This document shows positions 1 through 8,190 of a DNA stretch of 28,059 nt, piece by piece. Within the stretch, counting starts at the first letter, position 1, and each line of letters starts with the position of its first letter. The DNA is from CAZAQV01 sp964487255 (GTDB lineage: Bacteria; Myxococcota_A; Polyangia; Polyangiales; CAZAQV01): positions 1 through 28,059 of the forward strand of contig CAZAQV010000043.1 of the NCBI GenBank assembly GCA_964487255.1, written 5' to 3'. The notes beneath the pieces were generated by a model. That model was not told the DNA's origin and made no database searches. It saw only the letters and a program-made list of their open reading frames with translations. The position numbers and the translations under genes are program-made.

Positions 1-9
1 CGAGCCGCT

Positions 10-52
10 CCTACCCCGCCATCCTCCCCACCACCTCCCGCACCAGCGCCCG
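10..52. repeat. Left copy of 43-bp direct repeat (duplicated WYL gene 3' end)
   Basis: These 43 bases are identical to 704-746. The right copy contains the last 13 codons and stop of the WYL gene ending at 705. Seven more bases (1-7) also match 687-693 if a short gap is allowed, so the left copy may extend beyond the window. The two copies bracket the DUF2442/DUF4160 pair. Seen directly by alignment; that it arose by cassette insertion or recombination is inference. Confidence 0.85.
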
Positions 53-103
53 TGCAATTGTGCACTGATCGTAAGTGCGATTTTCGATTGGTGCAGGTTC
101 CGC

Positions 104-361
104 TCACCCGGGCTCGGTGCCCACCCGGTAAAGGAACTCCGGCGCGAAGTCGGCGCCGTTCGGCCACTGGACCGTGCCGGTCTCGGGGTCGACGGCGGCC
201 TTGCGGAAGAACGCCGGATCACGGAGGGGTTCGAACACCTCTCCCCACAGCTCCCCCTCGAGCTCCACACGGCGCTCCGATCCATCGTCGAAGACGACGT
301 GGAGCGTGGTGGGCCCGACGCAGGTCACGGCGGTCACGTGGAGCATGGTGCGGACGGTCAT
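104..361 (-). CDS. DUF2442 domain-containing protein
   Basis: An 85-residue protein with the usual DUF2442 layout: a short beta-rich N-terminus (VTAVTCVGPTTLHVVFDDG), the central segment on which a partner region follows (LWGEVFEPLRDPAFF), and a C-terminal WPNGADFAPEFLY motif. The length is normal for a complete family member. Its ATG overlaps the stop of the upstream DUF4160 gene as ATGA (358-361), so the two are translationally coupled. DUF2442 and DUF4160 genes are very often neighbours and have been suspected of acting as a small two-gene module, possibly toxin-antitoxin-like. No biochemical role is established as far as I know, and none is visible in the sequence. Confidence 0.85.
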   Translation of the reverse strand: MTVRTMLHVTAVTCVGPTTLHVVFDDGSERRVELEGELWGEVFEPLRDPAFFRKAAVDPETGTVQWPNGADFAPEFLYRVGTEPG

Positions 362-615
362 GGCAGGGGCTCGATAGGGAGGAGGTGGCGGTGCTCCCGA
401 GCCCGTCTCCAGTTCTCGAGCAGCGCCTCCTCATGAAGATCCATCCACTCCCGGAGGAGGCGCAACGCCCGTGGGGGGAGGTCGCCGGTCAGGCTCTGTC
501 CGCGCAGGGTCACGATCGCCTCGTCCTCTCCGTACCGGGCGTGAAGGTGGGGCGGGCTGTGGTCGTTGTAGTTCATGAAGACCACGAGACCGTAGAAACG
601 GCTGATGACGGGCAC
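358..615 (-). CDS. DUF4160 domain-containing protein
   Basis: I place the start at the GTG at 613-615, giving 85 residues. This matches the family's usual beginning (PVISRFYG) followed by the conserved NYNDHSPPHLHARYGE segment with its histidine cluster and the LP..ALRLLREWM..H..EL-type C-terminus. The reading frame stays open upstream to about 1086, but that extension lies antisense within the WYL gene and is Arg/Gly/Pro-rich, so it is not coding. The gene is followed by DUF2442 with a 4-bp overlap. Both lie inside the repeat-bracketed segment 53-703. Function is unknown; the conserved His residues could bind metal or form an active site, which is inference only. Confidence 0.85.
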   Translation of the reverse strand: MPVISRFYGLVVFMNYNDHSPPHLHARYGEDEAIVTLRGQSLTGDLPPRALRLLREWMDLHEEALLENWRRAREHRHLLPIEPLP

Positions 616-703
616 GGCGTTCTTCGGACGGAGGGGAGCGCGCCCTCCGAAGCTCGGCCGTGGGCTGGGGCGTTCGAATAGGGGGTCGAGCCGCCCGGTC
701 GTC

Positions 704-746
704 CCTACCCCGCCATCCTCCCCACCACCTCCCGCACCAGCGCCCG
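704..746. repeat. Right copy of 43-bp direct repeat (WYL gene 3' end)
   Basis: Identical to 10-52. This copy is the functional one: it contains the final codons (…VREVVGRMAG, stop at 705-707) of the second WYL gene. With the left copy it brackets about 650 bp holding the DUF4160-DUF2442 pair. There is no integrase gene or obvious terminal inverted repeat in the bracketed segment. Confidence 0.85.
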
Positions 747-1682
747 CATCTCCGGCGGGTCCAGGATCTCGGCCTCGGCGCCGTACTGGAGCGCGTGGCT
801 CACGACCCAGCCGGGGTCGGCCACGCGGTGGCGGAGGATGACGCCGCCGCGGCCGTCCTCCTCGAGCTCGGCCTCCCGGTACTCGGCGCGCTCCCGGACC
901 CAGCGGGCGACCTTGGGCGAGTAGCGCACCCGCACCACCTCGTCGTCGGGGGCGTGGTAGACCTTCCCGCCGTCGAAGAAGGGGGCGGGGTCGAAGTCGG
1001 CGGGGACCTCGAAGCTCCCGTCGGCGGGGGCGGCCTCCAGGATCCGGTCGATGCGGAAGACGCGGACGCCCTCGGCCACCGTGCACCAGGCGAGGACGTA
1101 CCAGGACCCGTCGGCGTACGCGACCCGGTAGGGGTGGACGAGGCGGCCCTCGGCGTCGTCGGCTCCCGACTTCAGGTAGACGATGCCCAGCGGGCTCCGG
1201 GCCCGGGTGGCGGCGAGCACCGTCTCGCGGAGGGCCTCGGGGTCGGGGGCGCGGTCGGGGACCTCCACGGGCGGCGAGACGGCGGCGTCCCCGCTCCGGG
1301 AGCAGAGCGCCTCCTCGGCGCGGCGCAGGAGGGCGGCCCGCCCGTCCTCGCCGGGGAGATGGCCGGCGGCCGCGCCGCCCCGGAGCGCCATCGCCAGACA
1401 GAGGAGCTCCCGGGGGTTCAGGCGCACGGGGCGGTCGAGCCCGCCGGCGTGGATCACCCGCACCCGCGCGCCGTCCAGGAGGATCCGGACGTCGTCGGGC
1501 CAGCCGCCCGGGTGGTAGAAGACCCGGTCCGTGACCGCCCGGAGGTCCTCCAGGATGCGGCCCGGCGAAGTGCCCAGCGTCTCGGCCAGGTCGTCCACCG
1601 ACGCCCCTCCGTCGCGGGCGGCGGCGGGGAGGACGTGGAGGAGGCGCTGCAGGCGGTCGTGCGCGGTGGTGCCGTCAACCAT
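705..1682 (-). CDS. WYL-domain transcriptional regulator, PafC-like (second of pair)
   Basis: A 325-residue WYL protein. Residues 7-55 resemble a winged helix-turn-helix (LQRLLHVLPAAARDGG…DLAETLGTSPGRILEDL). Residues 165-215 form the WYL domain (GIVYLKSG, VHPYRVAYADGSWYVLAWC, VRVFRIDRI), a Sm-like fold thought to sense a ligand or nucleic acid. The rest is the C-terminal WCX-type extension ending in a conserved EILDPPEMRALV segment. The start at 1682 overlaps the end of the upstream WYL gene by 8 bp, so the two are coupled, as in actinobacterial pafBC, where the two proteins together activate DNA-damage genes. WYL regulators are also frequent in defence islands. Assignment to PafC rather than another WYL subfamily rests on the pairing and order. 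Confidence 0.88.
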   Translation of the reverse strand: MVDGTTAHDRLQRLLHVLPAAARDGGASVDDLAETLGTSPGRILEDLRAVTDRVFYHPGGWPDDVRILLDGARVRVIHAGGLDRPVRLNPRELLCLAMALRGGAAAGHLPGEDGRAALLRRAEEALCSRSGDAAVSPPVEVPDRAPDPEALRETVLAATRARSPLGIVYLKSGADDAEGRLVHPYRVAYADGSWYVLAWCTVAEGVRVFRIDRILEAAPADGSFEVPADFDPAPFFDGGKVYHAPDDEVVRVRYSPKVARWVRERAEYREAELEEDGRGGVILRHRVADPGWVVSHALQYGAEAEILDPPEMRALVREVVGRMAG

Positions 1683-2907
1683 CCTCGGATCCCGGGGAAG
1701 GGGGGGAAGCGTCGGGCTCGGGGTCGGGCTCGTAGTGGCGGGCGACCTGGCGTGCCATCGCCTGGAACTCCTGGCGGAGCGGCTCGGGCTCCACCACCGA
1801 GGCGTCGCCGCCCAGGCTCAGGACCCAGCGCAGGAAGGGGTCGCGGCGGTGCACGGTGAAGCGGCGGAGGTGGCTCCCGTCCTCCCGTTCCTCCAGGAGC
1901 GTGCCGTGGTGGTTGCGCTCGGCCCAGAAGGAGCGGGGGAAGCGGAAGAGGAGCGTGGCCTCGAGGGCGCCCTCGGCGTCCTCGCCCAGCTCCCACGCCT
2001 TGCGGCCGCCGTACTCCGCCAGGTCGAAGCCCGGCGGGATCTCGTAGTCCGGCGTGCCCGGCCGGGTGGCGTTCACCACGAGCTCGTGCATGCGTCCGAC
2101 GCGGAACATGCGCACCCCGTCGTCGTCCCCCTCGGCCCTTGCCTCGCCCGCTTCCGGTCCCCCCGGCTCACCCCGGGCCGGGTCCCGGCCCACCAGATAC
2201 CAGCGCCCGTGCTGGAAGACGAGGCCGTAGGGCTGGACCGTGCGGCGCGCCTCGTCGTCGCGGTGCATGGCGTGGTAGCGGAAGGTGACCTCCTTGCGGG
2301 CCAGGAGCGCGTCGGAGAGGGGCTCCAGGAGCGGCGCCGTGGCGGCGGCCTCGGGGTCCTCCACGTGGACGACGGGCGCGGCCCCTGCCAGTCCGGGCGC
2401 CACCTCGGGCTCCAGGTCGAAGGCGAGCTTGCGGAAGGCCGAGCGCGCCTCGCGGGCCAGGGGGAAGCCGGGGAGCGCCGAGAGCTCGCGGAGCCCGTCC
2501 AGGGCCGCACCGGCCTCCTCGCGGACCAGCTCGAAGGCGCCGGAAGGGGGCGACGCAGGCGAGGGCCGGGCGGTGCCGGAGCCCGCCCCGGCCTCGCGCG
2601 CGCTCTCGACCAGCTTCAGGTAGGGGAGGTGGAAGTCGGCGCGGTCCAGTCGGTAGCCGAAGCTCTCCTCCTCGTCGCCCACCCGGAAGGGGACGGTCTC
2701 GATGGGGATGCCCAGCTCCCGGAGGTCCGCCTTGTCCCGCTCGAACATGCGGCGGACGCGGGCCTTGGCCTTGGCGTCTCCGTCGACCCCGTCGGCGTAG
2801 GCCGGGACGCCGGCCCAGAGATCCTCCGTGGCCACGGGAAAGCGCCGGGCGGCCAGGTAGGCCACCAGGTCGAGCCAGCGCTGGAGCTTCGTGGGGGCCG
2901 TGGGCAT
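1675..2907 (-). CDS. WYL-domain transcriptional regulator, PafB-like (first of pair)
   Basis: A 410-residue protein. The N-terminal winged HTH at residues 5-75 (LQRWLDLVAYLAARRFPVAT…FERDKADLRELGIPIE) is typical of the first member of WYL pairs. The WYL domain is at about 203-280 (RKEVTFRYHA, VQPYGLVFQHGRWYLVGRD, VRMFRVGRM), followed by a WCX domain ending near 395. An acidic, Gly/Ala-rich stretch at 245-262 interrupts the WYL domain. No Shine-Dalgarno is visible before the ATG at 2907. A CGTCAC-N10-CATCTT site lies 36 bp upstream on this strand, so autoregulation is plausible. The gene is divergent from the SNF2-helicase operon, placing the regulators next to a possible target. Confidence 0.88.
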   Translation of the reverse strand: MPTAPTKLQRWLDLVAYLAARRFPVATEDLWAGVPAYADGVDGDAKAKARVRRMFERDKADLRELGIPIETVPFRVGDEEESFGYRLDRADFHLPYLKLVESAREAGAGSGTARPSPASPPSGAFELVREEAGAALDGLRELSALPGFPLAREARSAFRKLAFDLEPEVAPGLAGAAPVVHVEDPEAAATAPLLEPLSDALLARKEVTFRYHAMHRDDEARRTVQPYGLVFQHGRWYLVGRDPARGEPGGPEAGEARAEGDDDGVRMFRVGRMHELVVNATRPGTPDYEIPPGFDLAEYGGRKAWELGEDAEGALEATLLFRFPRSFWAERNHHGTLLEEREDGSHLRRFTVHRRDPFLRWVLSLGGDASVVEPEPLRQEFQAMARQVARHYEPDPEPDASPPSPGSEDG

Positions 2908-2942
2908 GGGCCGGGAGTGTGGGGAGCGCTTACGGTGAGGGC

Positions 2943-2964
2943 AAGATGGGGGAGGGGTGTGACG
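2943..2964 (-). promoter_or_regulatory. PafBC-type (TGTC-N-TAnnnT) promoter candidate, WYL operon
   Basis: On the minus strand CGTCAC (2964-2959) is followed after 10 bases by CATCTT (2948-2943), about 36 bp before the WYL start codon. It is the weakest of five sites with this spacing because its first base is C instead of T, but it keeps the shared ACCCC after CGTCAC and the A and T of the -10. It faces the SNF2-operon copy 17 bp away. Confidence 0.4.
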
Positions 2965-2980
2965 GGGGGAGGCGGGTGGG

Positions 2981-3002
2981 TGTCACACCCCGGCACCATC
3001 CT
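2981..3002 (+). promoter_or_regulatory. PafBC-type promoter candidate, SNF2-helicase operon
   Basis: TGTCAC (2981-2986), 10 bases, then CATCCT (2997-3002). The same 10-base spacing occurs at 10973, 12592 and on the minus strand at 2964 and 25596. The TGTCAC element sits too close to the -10 to be a normal -35 box. The spacing equals that of the RecA-independent damage promoter of mycobacteria (TTGTCRGTG-N8-TAnnnT), which is recognised with PafBC. A transcript from here would have a leader of about 85-140 bases depending on the start codon used. Confidence 0.5.
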
Positions 3003-3148
3003 TATCCGGGATGGGCGAGGACTGCGGTGCGTGGGACAGTAGGTGAGTCCTCGCTGCCGCCCACCCTGGCCCGACGAAGGGGTGCGCAGGTAATGTGGCA
3101 GTCGAGAGCCCCGGCCCCAGCCAGGAACCCAGTGCCTCCGGGAGATGG

Positions 3149-6100
3149 ATGGACACAGGTGACCGCGTTCAGGATCGACGTGACAGGAGGAAGCAGGGCG
3201 AAGTGCGTGCGGGTCCCAAGATGCGGGCCGGGAGAGAGGTTTATCAGGTCCGATGGGACAATGGCGCGATGGGCTGGATCCCTGGATCGCTACTGGCTGA
3301 AGCGGCGGTGGCGCATACCCTGGAGGACCTGCTTCGCCAGCGCTCTTTCGGAGGAGTGGAGGATTTCGTTCGCAACTACACCCACCGAAAGCTCCTCGCG
3401 CCGGTCGACGACACTCTTTATAGCCTCAACGCCTCCCGGACACAGATTCTGCCGCACCAGTTCAAGCCACTGGTACGGTTCCTGGACTCGATCCACCGGC
3501 GCTACCTCATCGCGGACGAGGTAGGACTTGGCAAGACGATCGAGGCGGGAATCATCCTCAGCGAACTGAAGGCTCGCGGGAACCTAGGGGGAGTGCTCAT
3601 CCTGTGTCCCAACCATCTAAGGGACAAGTGGCGAAGCGAGCTCTTGCAGCGTTTCGACGAGCGCTTCGAGATCGTCTCCAGCCGAGCCGCGTGGGTCCGG
3701 CGTGTGGCCCAGGCTGAGGAGGACGGCACCGACAATCTCCGGCTCATCGTCGGGCAGAAGACGCTCGCGTCCAAGAAGATCCTGGCTCGGTTGGAGGCGG
3801 GAGTGCCATCGTTCGATTTGGTCATTGTGGACGAGGCTCATCACTACAAGAACACCGCCACGATCTCCCGGAAACTCCTTGGGGAATTGGCCGATGCAGC
3901 TCAGCAGGTGCTGCTTCTCACGGCGACGCCCATCCAGACCGAATCGGGAAATCTGCGGAGTCTTCTGCGCCTGCTGGACGAGCGGTCTTTCCGGTCGAAA
4001 GAGCTCTTTGACAGGCGACTAGAGACAAATGTCCATCTGGTCCGTGCCGAGAGGGCATTGAAGACGGCTTCACCGGAACCGGACAGCATTCGTCAGGCTC
4101 TCAACACCGCCCGGGACCATTTGGATGAGATTCCGGGGGTGGGGCGAATCCTCTTTGGGCTGCATGAGGATGGGCGGCTAGAGGAAATCGAGACCGACCT
4201 CGAGGCTGGCCGTGCGGATGCCAGTATTCAGACAGCCTCGGACCTGAGTCGCCGGATCAGAGAGCTCAACCTCCTGTCTCCCTACATAACCCGCACGCGA
4301 AAGTCCGATGTCGCGAAGACGTGCACTCGGATGGTCGAGAGCGTCCAGCCCGCACTCAGGGATGAAGAGCGACATTTTTACGGGCTTACTGTGGATTGGC
4401 TTCGGACGCGGATCGCCGACCTCCATGGCGAGCACGCCGTCCTTTTTCTGAGCCGTGAGATCGAACGCCGCCTCGCGAGCTGTCTTCCTGCGTTAGCTAG
4501 ACGCCTTCTCGAGAACAAATTCGACTCTGACGGTCTGCTGGGTCACCCGTCGCCCTCGGTCCTCAAAGCCGCCGAGAAGCTGCGCCATGGGGAAGACACC
4601 AAGTTCAGGTGTCTCTTGGACACCCTCCGACGGCTTGATGAGAACGACTCACGCCGGAAGGTGATCGTCTTTGCGTCCTTCCGGGCGACGCTGGCCTACC
4701 TGGAGCACCGGCTGAGGAAGGCCGGCGTAGACATGGAGAAGATCCACGGCGGAGTTCCCATGGACCCTGAGCGACCGGAAAAGGACGAGCGGGGACGCCG
4801 TGTCCGGCGATTCCTGAACGACCCCCAGTGCCGGGTCCTACTCAGTAGCAACGTGGGAGGAGAGGGACTCGATCTTCAGCGCGCCTCGGTGGTGGTCAAC
4901 TATGACTTCCCCTGGAATCCTGCCGTGCTGGAGCAGCGCATCGGTCGCGTGGACCGATTCGGCCAGGAGGAGGACGTCGTTCGGATCATGAACTTCGTTC
5001 TTCCCGGGACCGTTGAGGGTCACGTTTACGATCGACTATACGCACGCCTGAATCTGTTCGAGGAGACGATCGGTGACTTTGCTCCGGTCCTTGGGGAGAT
5101 CGTTCGGGAGATCTCGACGGATTTCTTTCGGTCGGACCTGACGGAGGAGCAGAGGCAAGAGGAGCTTCGGCGGGCCGCGTGGCGCGCTGAGAACAAGCGC
5201 CGCCATGTCCGGGGGCTGCTCGAGCGTGAGCACGAGTTCATCGCATATGATGATGACTTCACCAGCCACTTGAGAGGGTTGGACCGGAAGGGACAGACGA
5301 TCCGGCCCCATGACCTCATGGAGGTGTGTGAGGGGATCCTCTCTGAACACTTCCCGGAGTCCTGGCTCCGGCCCGCGGTGGATTCAATGGAGGTGATGGA
5401 TGAGGAGGACCATGGTGACGTCTACGACCTTCACCTGGGCTTCCAACTAAGGGAGCACCTCAAGACCGAACTTCGGCGAGGCCGCTCGTTCGCCCTCCAG
5501 AGGTTCCTCGCCCGGATTCCCGAGGGAGGATCGGCTGCCGTCACTTTCAGCGGAGAGGTAGCTGAGCGATCTCCCGAGCTTCTGCTCGTCAACTCCCGCC
5601 ACCCGTTCTTGAAGACGCTCGTGGCACATGCCTCGGAAGGACGGTTCTTCCACGGCCTGTCCTCCGTGGTGCTGGACCGGGACGGCGAAGGGGAATCAGA
5701 CGGTCTCCTGGTGCTCTTCGAGGCTACGCTCGAGTTCGGGAACCAGCTCCGTCGTTACCTGCTTCCGGTCTTCACTCCGCCCGGAGTGGGGGCGGTCGTG
5801 GGGGACGGGCCTCGAATGCTCCTGCGGCGGGTCCTGGACGGGGGCCAGACCGGTTCCGGAGCCATGGCACCCTCAACTCTCGACGCCTTGTTTCGGGAGG
5901 CCCAGGAGGCCGCGGCCCATCACCTGTCCAGCTTGGCCGATCGCCTCGAAAGCCGGGAACGCGACCGGATCCGGCCCCGAGAGGCCGAGATCAAGGAACG
6001 GTATCGCCGGAGGATCCAGAGCGCGGGAGAACGAGAGAGGGAGGCTCGGTGGAGAGGGGATGAGGATCGCGCCACCCGAGTGGCGAAGTACGCTCGGCGG

Positions 6101-6202
6101 CTCGAGCGTGAACTGGAGACCCGGGTCAAGGAGATAACCCAACTGCCGCCGATCGAGGAGGAGATTCGTGGTGTGGCTGCTTCCTGGGTTGAATTCCAGT
6201 GA
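3149..6202 (+). CDS. SNF2/RapA-type DEAD/DEAH helicase
   Basis: About 1017 residues. From this start: an SH3-like N-terminal segment (VYQVRWDNGAMGWIP, near 30-50), motif I DEVGLGKT at 123-130, motif II DEAH at 228-231, motif III TATP, and the second RecA domain with SSNVGGEGLDLQ (566-577) and QRIGRVDRFGQ (596-606). The C-terminus is a charged coiled-coil-like region. This order and the RVDRFGQ signature fit SNF2 enzymes of the RapA/DrmD/DpdE kind: ATP-driven translocases that remodel protein-DNA complexes, common in defence loci. No nuclease domain is evident. I prefer the ATG at 3149, just after GGGAG and just before the family-like sequence; a GTG at 3095 would add 18 poorly conserved residues. 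Its TGA overlaps the GTG of the next gene (6199-6202). It is the first gene of the SNF2-Hsp70-UvrD module. Confidence 0.9.
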   Translation: MDTGDRVQDRRDRRKQGEVRAGPKMRAGREVYQVRWDNGAMGWIPGSLLAEAAVAHTLEDLLRQRSFGGVEDFVRNYTHRKLLAPVDDTLYSLNASRTQILPHQFKPLVRFLDSIHRRYLIADEVGLGKTIEAGIILSELKARGNLGGVLILCPNHLRDKWRSELLQRFDERFEIVSSRAAWVRRVAQAEEDGTDNLRLIVGQKTLASKKILARLEAGVPSFDLVIVDEAHHYKNTATISRKLLGELADAAQQVLLLTATPIQTESGNLRSLLRLLDERSFRSKELFDRRLETNVHLVRAERALKTASPEPDSIRQALNTARDHLDEIPGVGRILFGLHEDGRLEEIETDLEAGRADASIQTASDLSRRIRELNLLSPYITRTRKSDVAKTCTRMVESVQPALRDEERHFYGLTVDWLRTRIADLHGEHAVLFLSREIERRLASCLPALARRLLENKFDSDGLLGHPSPSVLKAAEKLRHGEDTKFRCLLDTLRRLDENDSRRKVIVFASFRATLAYLEHRLRKAGVDMEKIHGGVPMDPERPEKDERGRRVRRFLNDPQCRVLLSSNVGGEGLDLQRASVVVNYDFPWNPAVLEQRIGRVDRFGQEEDVVRIMNFVLPGTVEGHVYDRLYARLNLFEETIGDFAPVLGEIVREISTDFFRSDLTEEQRQEELRRAAWRAENKRRHVRGLLEREHEFIAYDDDFTSHLRGLDRKGQTIRPHDLMEVCEGILSEHFPESWLRPAVDSMEVMDEEDHGDVYDLHLGFQLREHLKTELRRGRSFALQRFLARIPEGGSAAVTFSGEVAERSPELLLVNSRHPFLKTLVAHASEGRFFHGLSSVVLDRDGEGESDGLLVLFEATLEFGNQLRRYLLPVFTPPGVGAVVGDGPRMLLRRVLDGGQTGSGAMAPSTLDALFREAQEAAAHHLSSLADRLESRERDRIRPREAEIKERYRRRIQSAGEREREARWRGDEDRATRVAKYARRLERELETRVKEITQLPPIEEEIRGVAASWVEFQ

Positions 6203-8034
6203 TCGACGACGAGGACCGGAAGCGCCTGGAAGCGTGGACCAGGGGTGAGTCCCACCAGAGGAAATCTCGGTCAAAATCTGAACCCAAACGGAAGCGGGAC
6301 GGACCCGAGACCCGTGACTCCACTCAAGAGCTAGGCGGATTTTCGGAGGAGTTGCGTAAGGCCTTCTCCGAGCCACTTTCGGTGGAAGAACGGATCCACA
6401 AGCCGAGTCGGAAGAACCTCCGTGAGGAGAGGACTCCGCCGACTCCGCCCCATCGCGAAGAGAGCGACGAGCCGGCGGAGAGACCTCCGCGGCGGCCGAC
6501 CCGCCGGCCGGTCAAGGTCGTGCGGCGGAAGGCTTGGGCCGATTCAAAGACCTCGGGCGAGTCTCCATCACCGCAGGTCGAAGAGGAATCCCAGGCGCGC
6601 CAGCTGCGGAAGCCTGAGCAACGGGCCCCGGCCTTCCGTTGGCGGGAGGACCTGCCGGGCTTCGAGTCTGGATCACTGGTTCGACAAGAGAAGTGGGAGA
6701 GACTCCTGGTCGTGTCGCCGGGCGAGGTGGCCGAGAACCGTTTCTACTCGGTCGGCGTCGATGCAGGAACGTCGGGTATCCGCGTGGCCGCCTACCACGA
6801 GCTTTCAGGTGAGTTCTCGCTGTACGACTTCGGCGAGAACGTATGTGGGGGGTCTCGCTTCTCGCTCCCCGCGGTCGCCGGAGTGTGCGATGGTCGCTTG
6901 CTGCTCGGGAACCGAGCCACCGAAGTGCCTGCCAGCAAACGGTTCGCCTCGTTCAAGGCGGGCCTCATCCATCCTGAGGTCAGCGCCAGCCTAGCCCGGC
7001 GGTGGGACCGACTCGACCTGGCTGGCAAGGAGGCGGTTTGTGGGTTGTCCGGGCCCGGGCCCGCTGACTTCTTCCACACTATCCTGATCGCACAGGCGTT
7101 GGACGAGGCCCTACCGACGCTTCTCGGCCTGACCGGAAGAGAGTGGACTCCCACCTACTGCACGATCACCCTCGGGGCCCCGTCCCGTCGTAACCGGAGG
7201 CATCGTGTGCCCCGCTTCCAGAGGTGCCTGGACGCAGCTGTGAGGCTCATGGGGACGGTGGAAGAGAATGCGCGGCTGGAGATCCTCCTGTCGCGATTCG
7301 CCGCTGCCTGGGCTGGGGCTCGAACAGAAGCCGATGCCGAGACCCGCCGCACCTTCGTTCGACCGGAGGCTCGAGCGGTCCTCCGATCCCTCCAGCGCCT
7401 TCTTCTTCCCGGCCGGAACCTGTTGCTGGGGGATATTGGAGCCACAACGACCGAGGTGGTGGTCGTAAGGGTCGGAGCGGATGCTGCCCATGCGTACTCG
7501 GGTGAATCGGTTCCTGTCGGTGTCGATGAGCTGGACAAGGCGCTGGCGGGGGCGGACGACGAGCACTTGGATGTCATTGCGGCACGACATCGGCGCCTGA
7601 CGGATGAAGGCTGGATGAGAACTCGAACGCTCCAGGAAGCAGCAGGCCCGCTCCGGACCAAGATCCGAAGAGCCATCCGGCAGGCCCTCCAGTCTGCCTG
7701 GGAGCTAAACCCAGACCTTCCGAGCTGGAAGCAGATGTACGTCGCCGTGGCTGGAGGTGGATCTCACATCCCGGCGATCGCGAGGGCGTTCGACCTCAAG
7801 ACCGGCGGGAGGCATTTCGTGCAAGATTTCCGCAAGGTCCAGATCGCCCTGCCCAAGTGCAGGGTCGTGGGGACATCCGCGGAACGTCCCCGGCCCGTCG
7901 AGCGGGCCGAACTCGTGTCCGTCTTCGGATCGGCGGCTCCGGAGTGGGACGACATCCAGTTCTCCGACGAGGACCTGCAACCGGTCATACCGATCGCCCC
8001 CGATGGGCCGCGGTTCCGTCCCAGATGGGTATAG
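6199..8034 (+). CDS. Hsp70/actin-fold ATPase with long basic N-terminal extension
   Basis: 611 residues, GTG start overlapping the helicase stop by 4 bp. Residues 1-170 are highly charged and Pro/Arg/Lys/Glu-rich with no predicted fold. The ATPase follows: phosphate-1 loop VGVDAGTSGIRVAAY at about 185, phosphate-2 loop GDIGATTTEVVVV at about 411, and adenosine motif VAVAGGGSHIPAIARAF at about 515. These three motifs in this order define the Hsp70/actin/sugar-kinase ATPase fold. A canonical Hsp70 substrate-binding domain is absent: only about 80 residues follow the adenosine motif. It is therefore more likely a dedicated regulatory or assembly ATPase for the neighbouring helicases than a general chaperone. 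The basic extension could bind DNA or a partner (inference). The fold assignment is good; the role is unknown. Confidence 0.85.
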   Translation: MIDDEDRKRLEAWTRGESHQRKSRSKSEPKRKRDGPETRDSTQELGGFSEELRKAFSEPLSVEERIHKPSRKNLREERTPPTPPHREESDEPAERPPRRPTRRPVKVVRRKAWADSKTSGESPSPQVEEESQARQLRKPEQRAPAFRWREDLPGFESGSLVRQEKWERLLVVSPGEVAENRFYSVGVDAGTSGIRVAAYHELSGEFSLYDFGENVCGGSRFSLPAVAGVCDGRLLLGNRATEVPASKRFASFKAGLIHPEVSASLARRWDRLDLAGKEAVCGLSGPGPADFFHTILIAQALDEALPTLLGLTGREWTPTYCTITLGAPSRRNRRHRVPRFQRCLDAAVRLMGTVEENARLEILLSRFAAAWAGARTEADAETRRTFVRPEARAVLRSLQRLLLPGRNLLLGDIGATTTEVVVVRVGADAAHAYSGESVPVGVDELDKALAGADDEHLDVIAARHRRLTDEGWMRTRTLQEAAGPLRTKIRRAIRQALQSAWELNPDLPSWKQMYVAVAGGGSHIPAIARAFDLKTGGRHFVQDFRKVQIALPKCRVVGTSAERPRPVERAELVSVFGSAAPEWDDIQFSDEDLQPVIPIAPDGPRFRPRWV

Positions 8035-8190
8035 GTGCATAACTCCAAGTGGGACCCCGACCTTCCCACGACTCACGTTTGTCGGGGATGACCCAGTGGT
8101 CCCCACCATGCACCTGCCACCGCTCAAGCCTCAGCCGCCCGACCATGGGCTCCGCGCCCGGCGAGTCTTCCCTGATCGAACCCTCCGTTG

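Noticed and set aside
358..1086. A 242-residue form of the DUF4160 protein
   Set aside because: The extra N-terminal part lies antisense to the WYL gene, is Arg/Gly/Pro-rich and has no family match; the GTG at 615 gives the normal length.
660..3042. Long open frames on the plus strand across the WYL genes
   Set aside because: They are mirror frames caused by high GC; the minus-strand proteins carry HTH and WYL domains.
8055..8087. Inverted repeat CCCCGAC/GTCGGGG between the Hsp70-like and UvrD genes as a terminator
   Set aside because: The loop is about 20 bases and no T-tract follows; the three genes are more likely co-transcribed.
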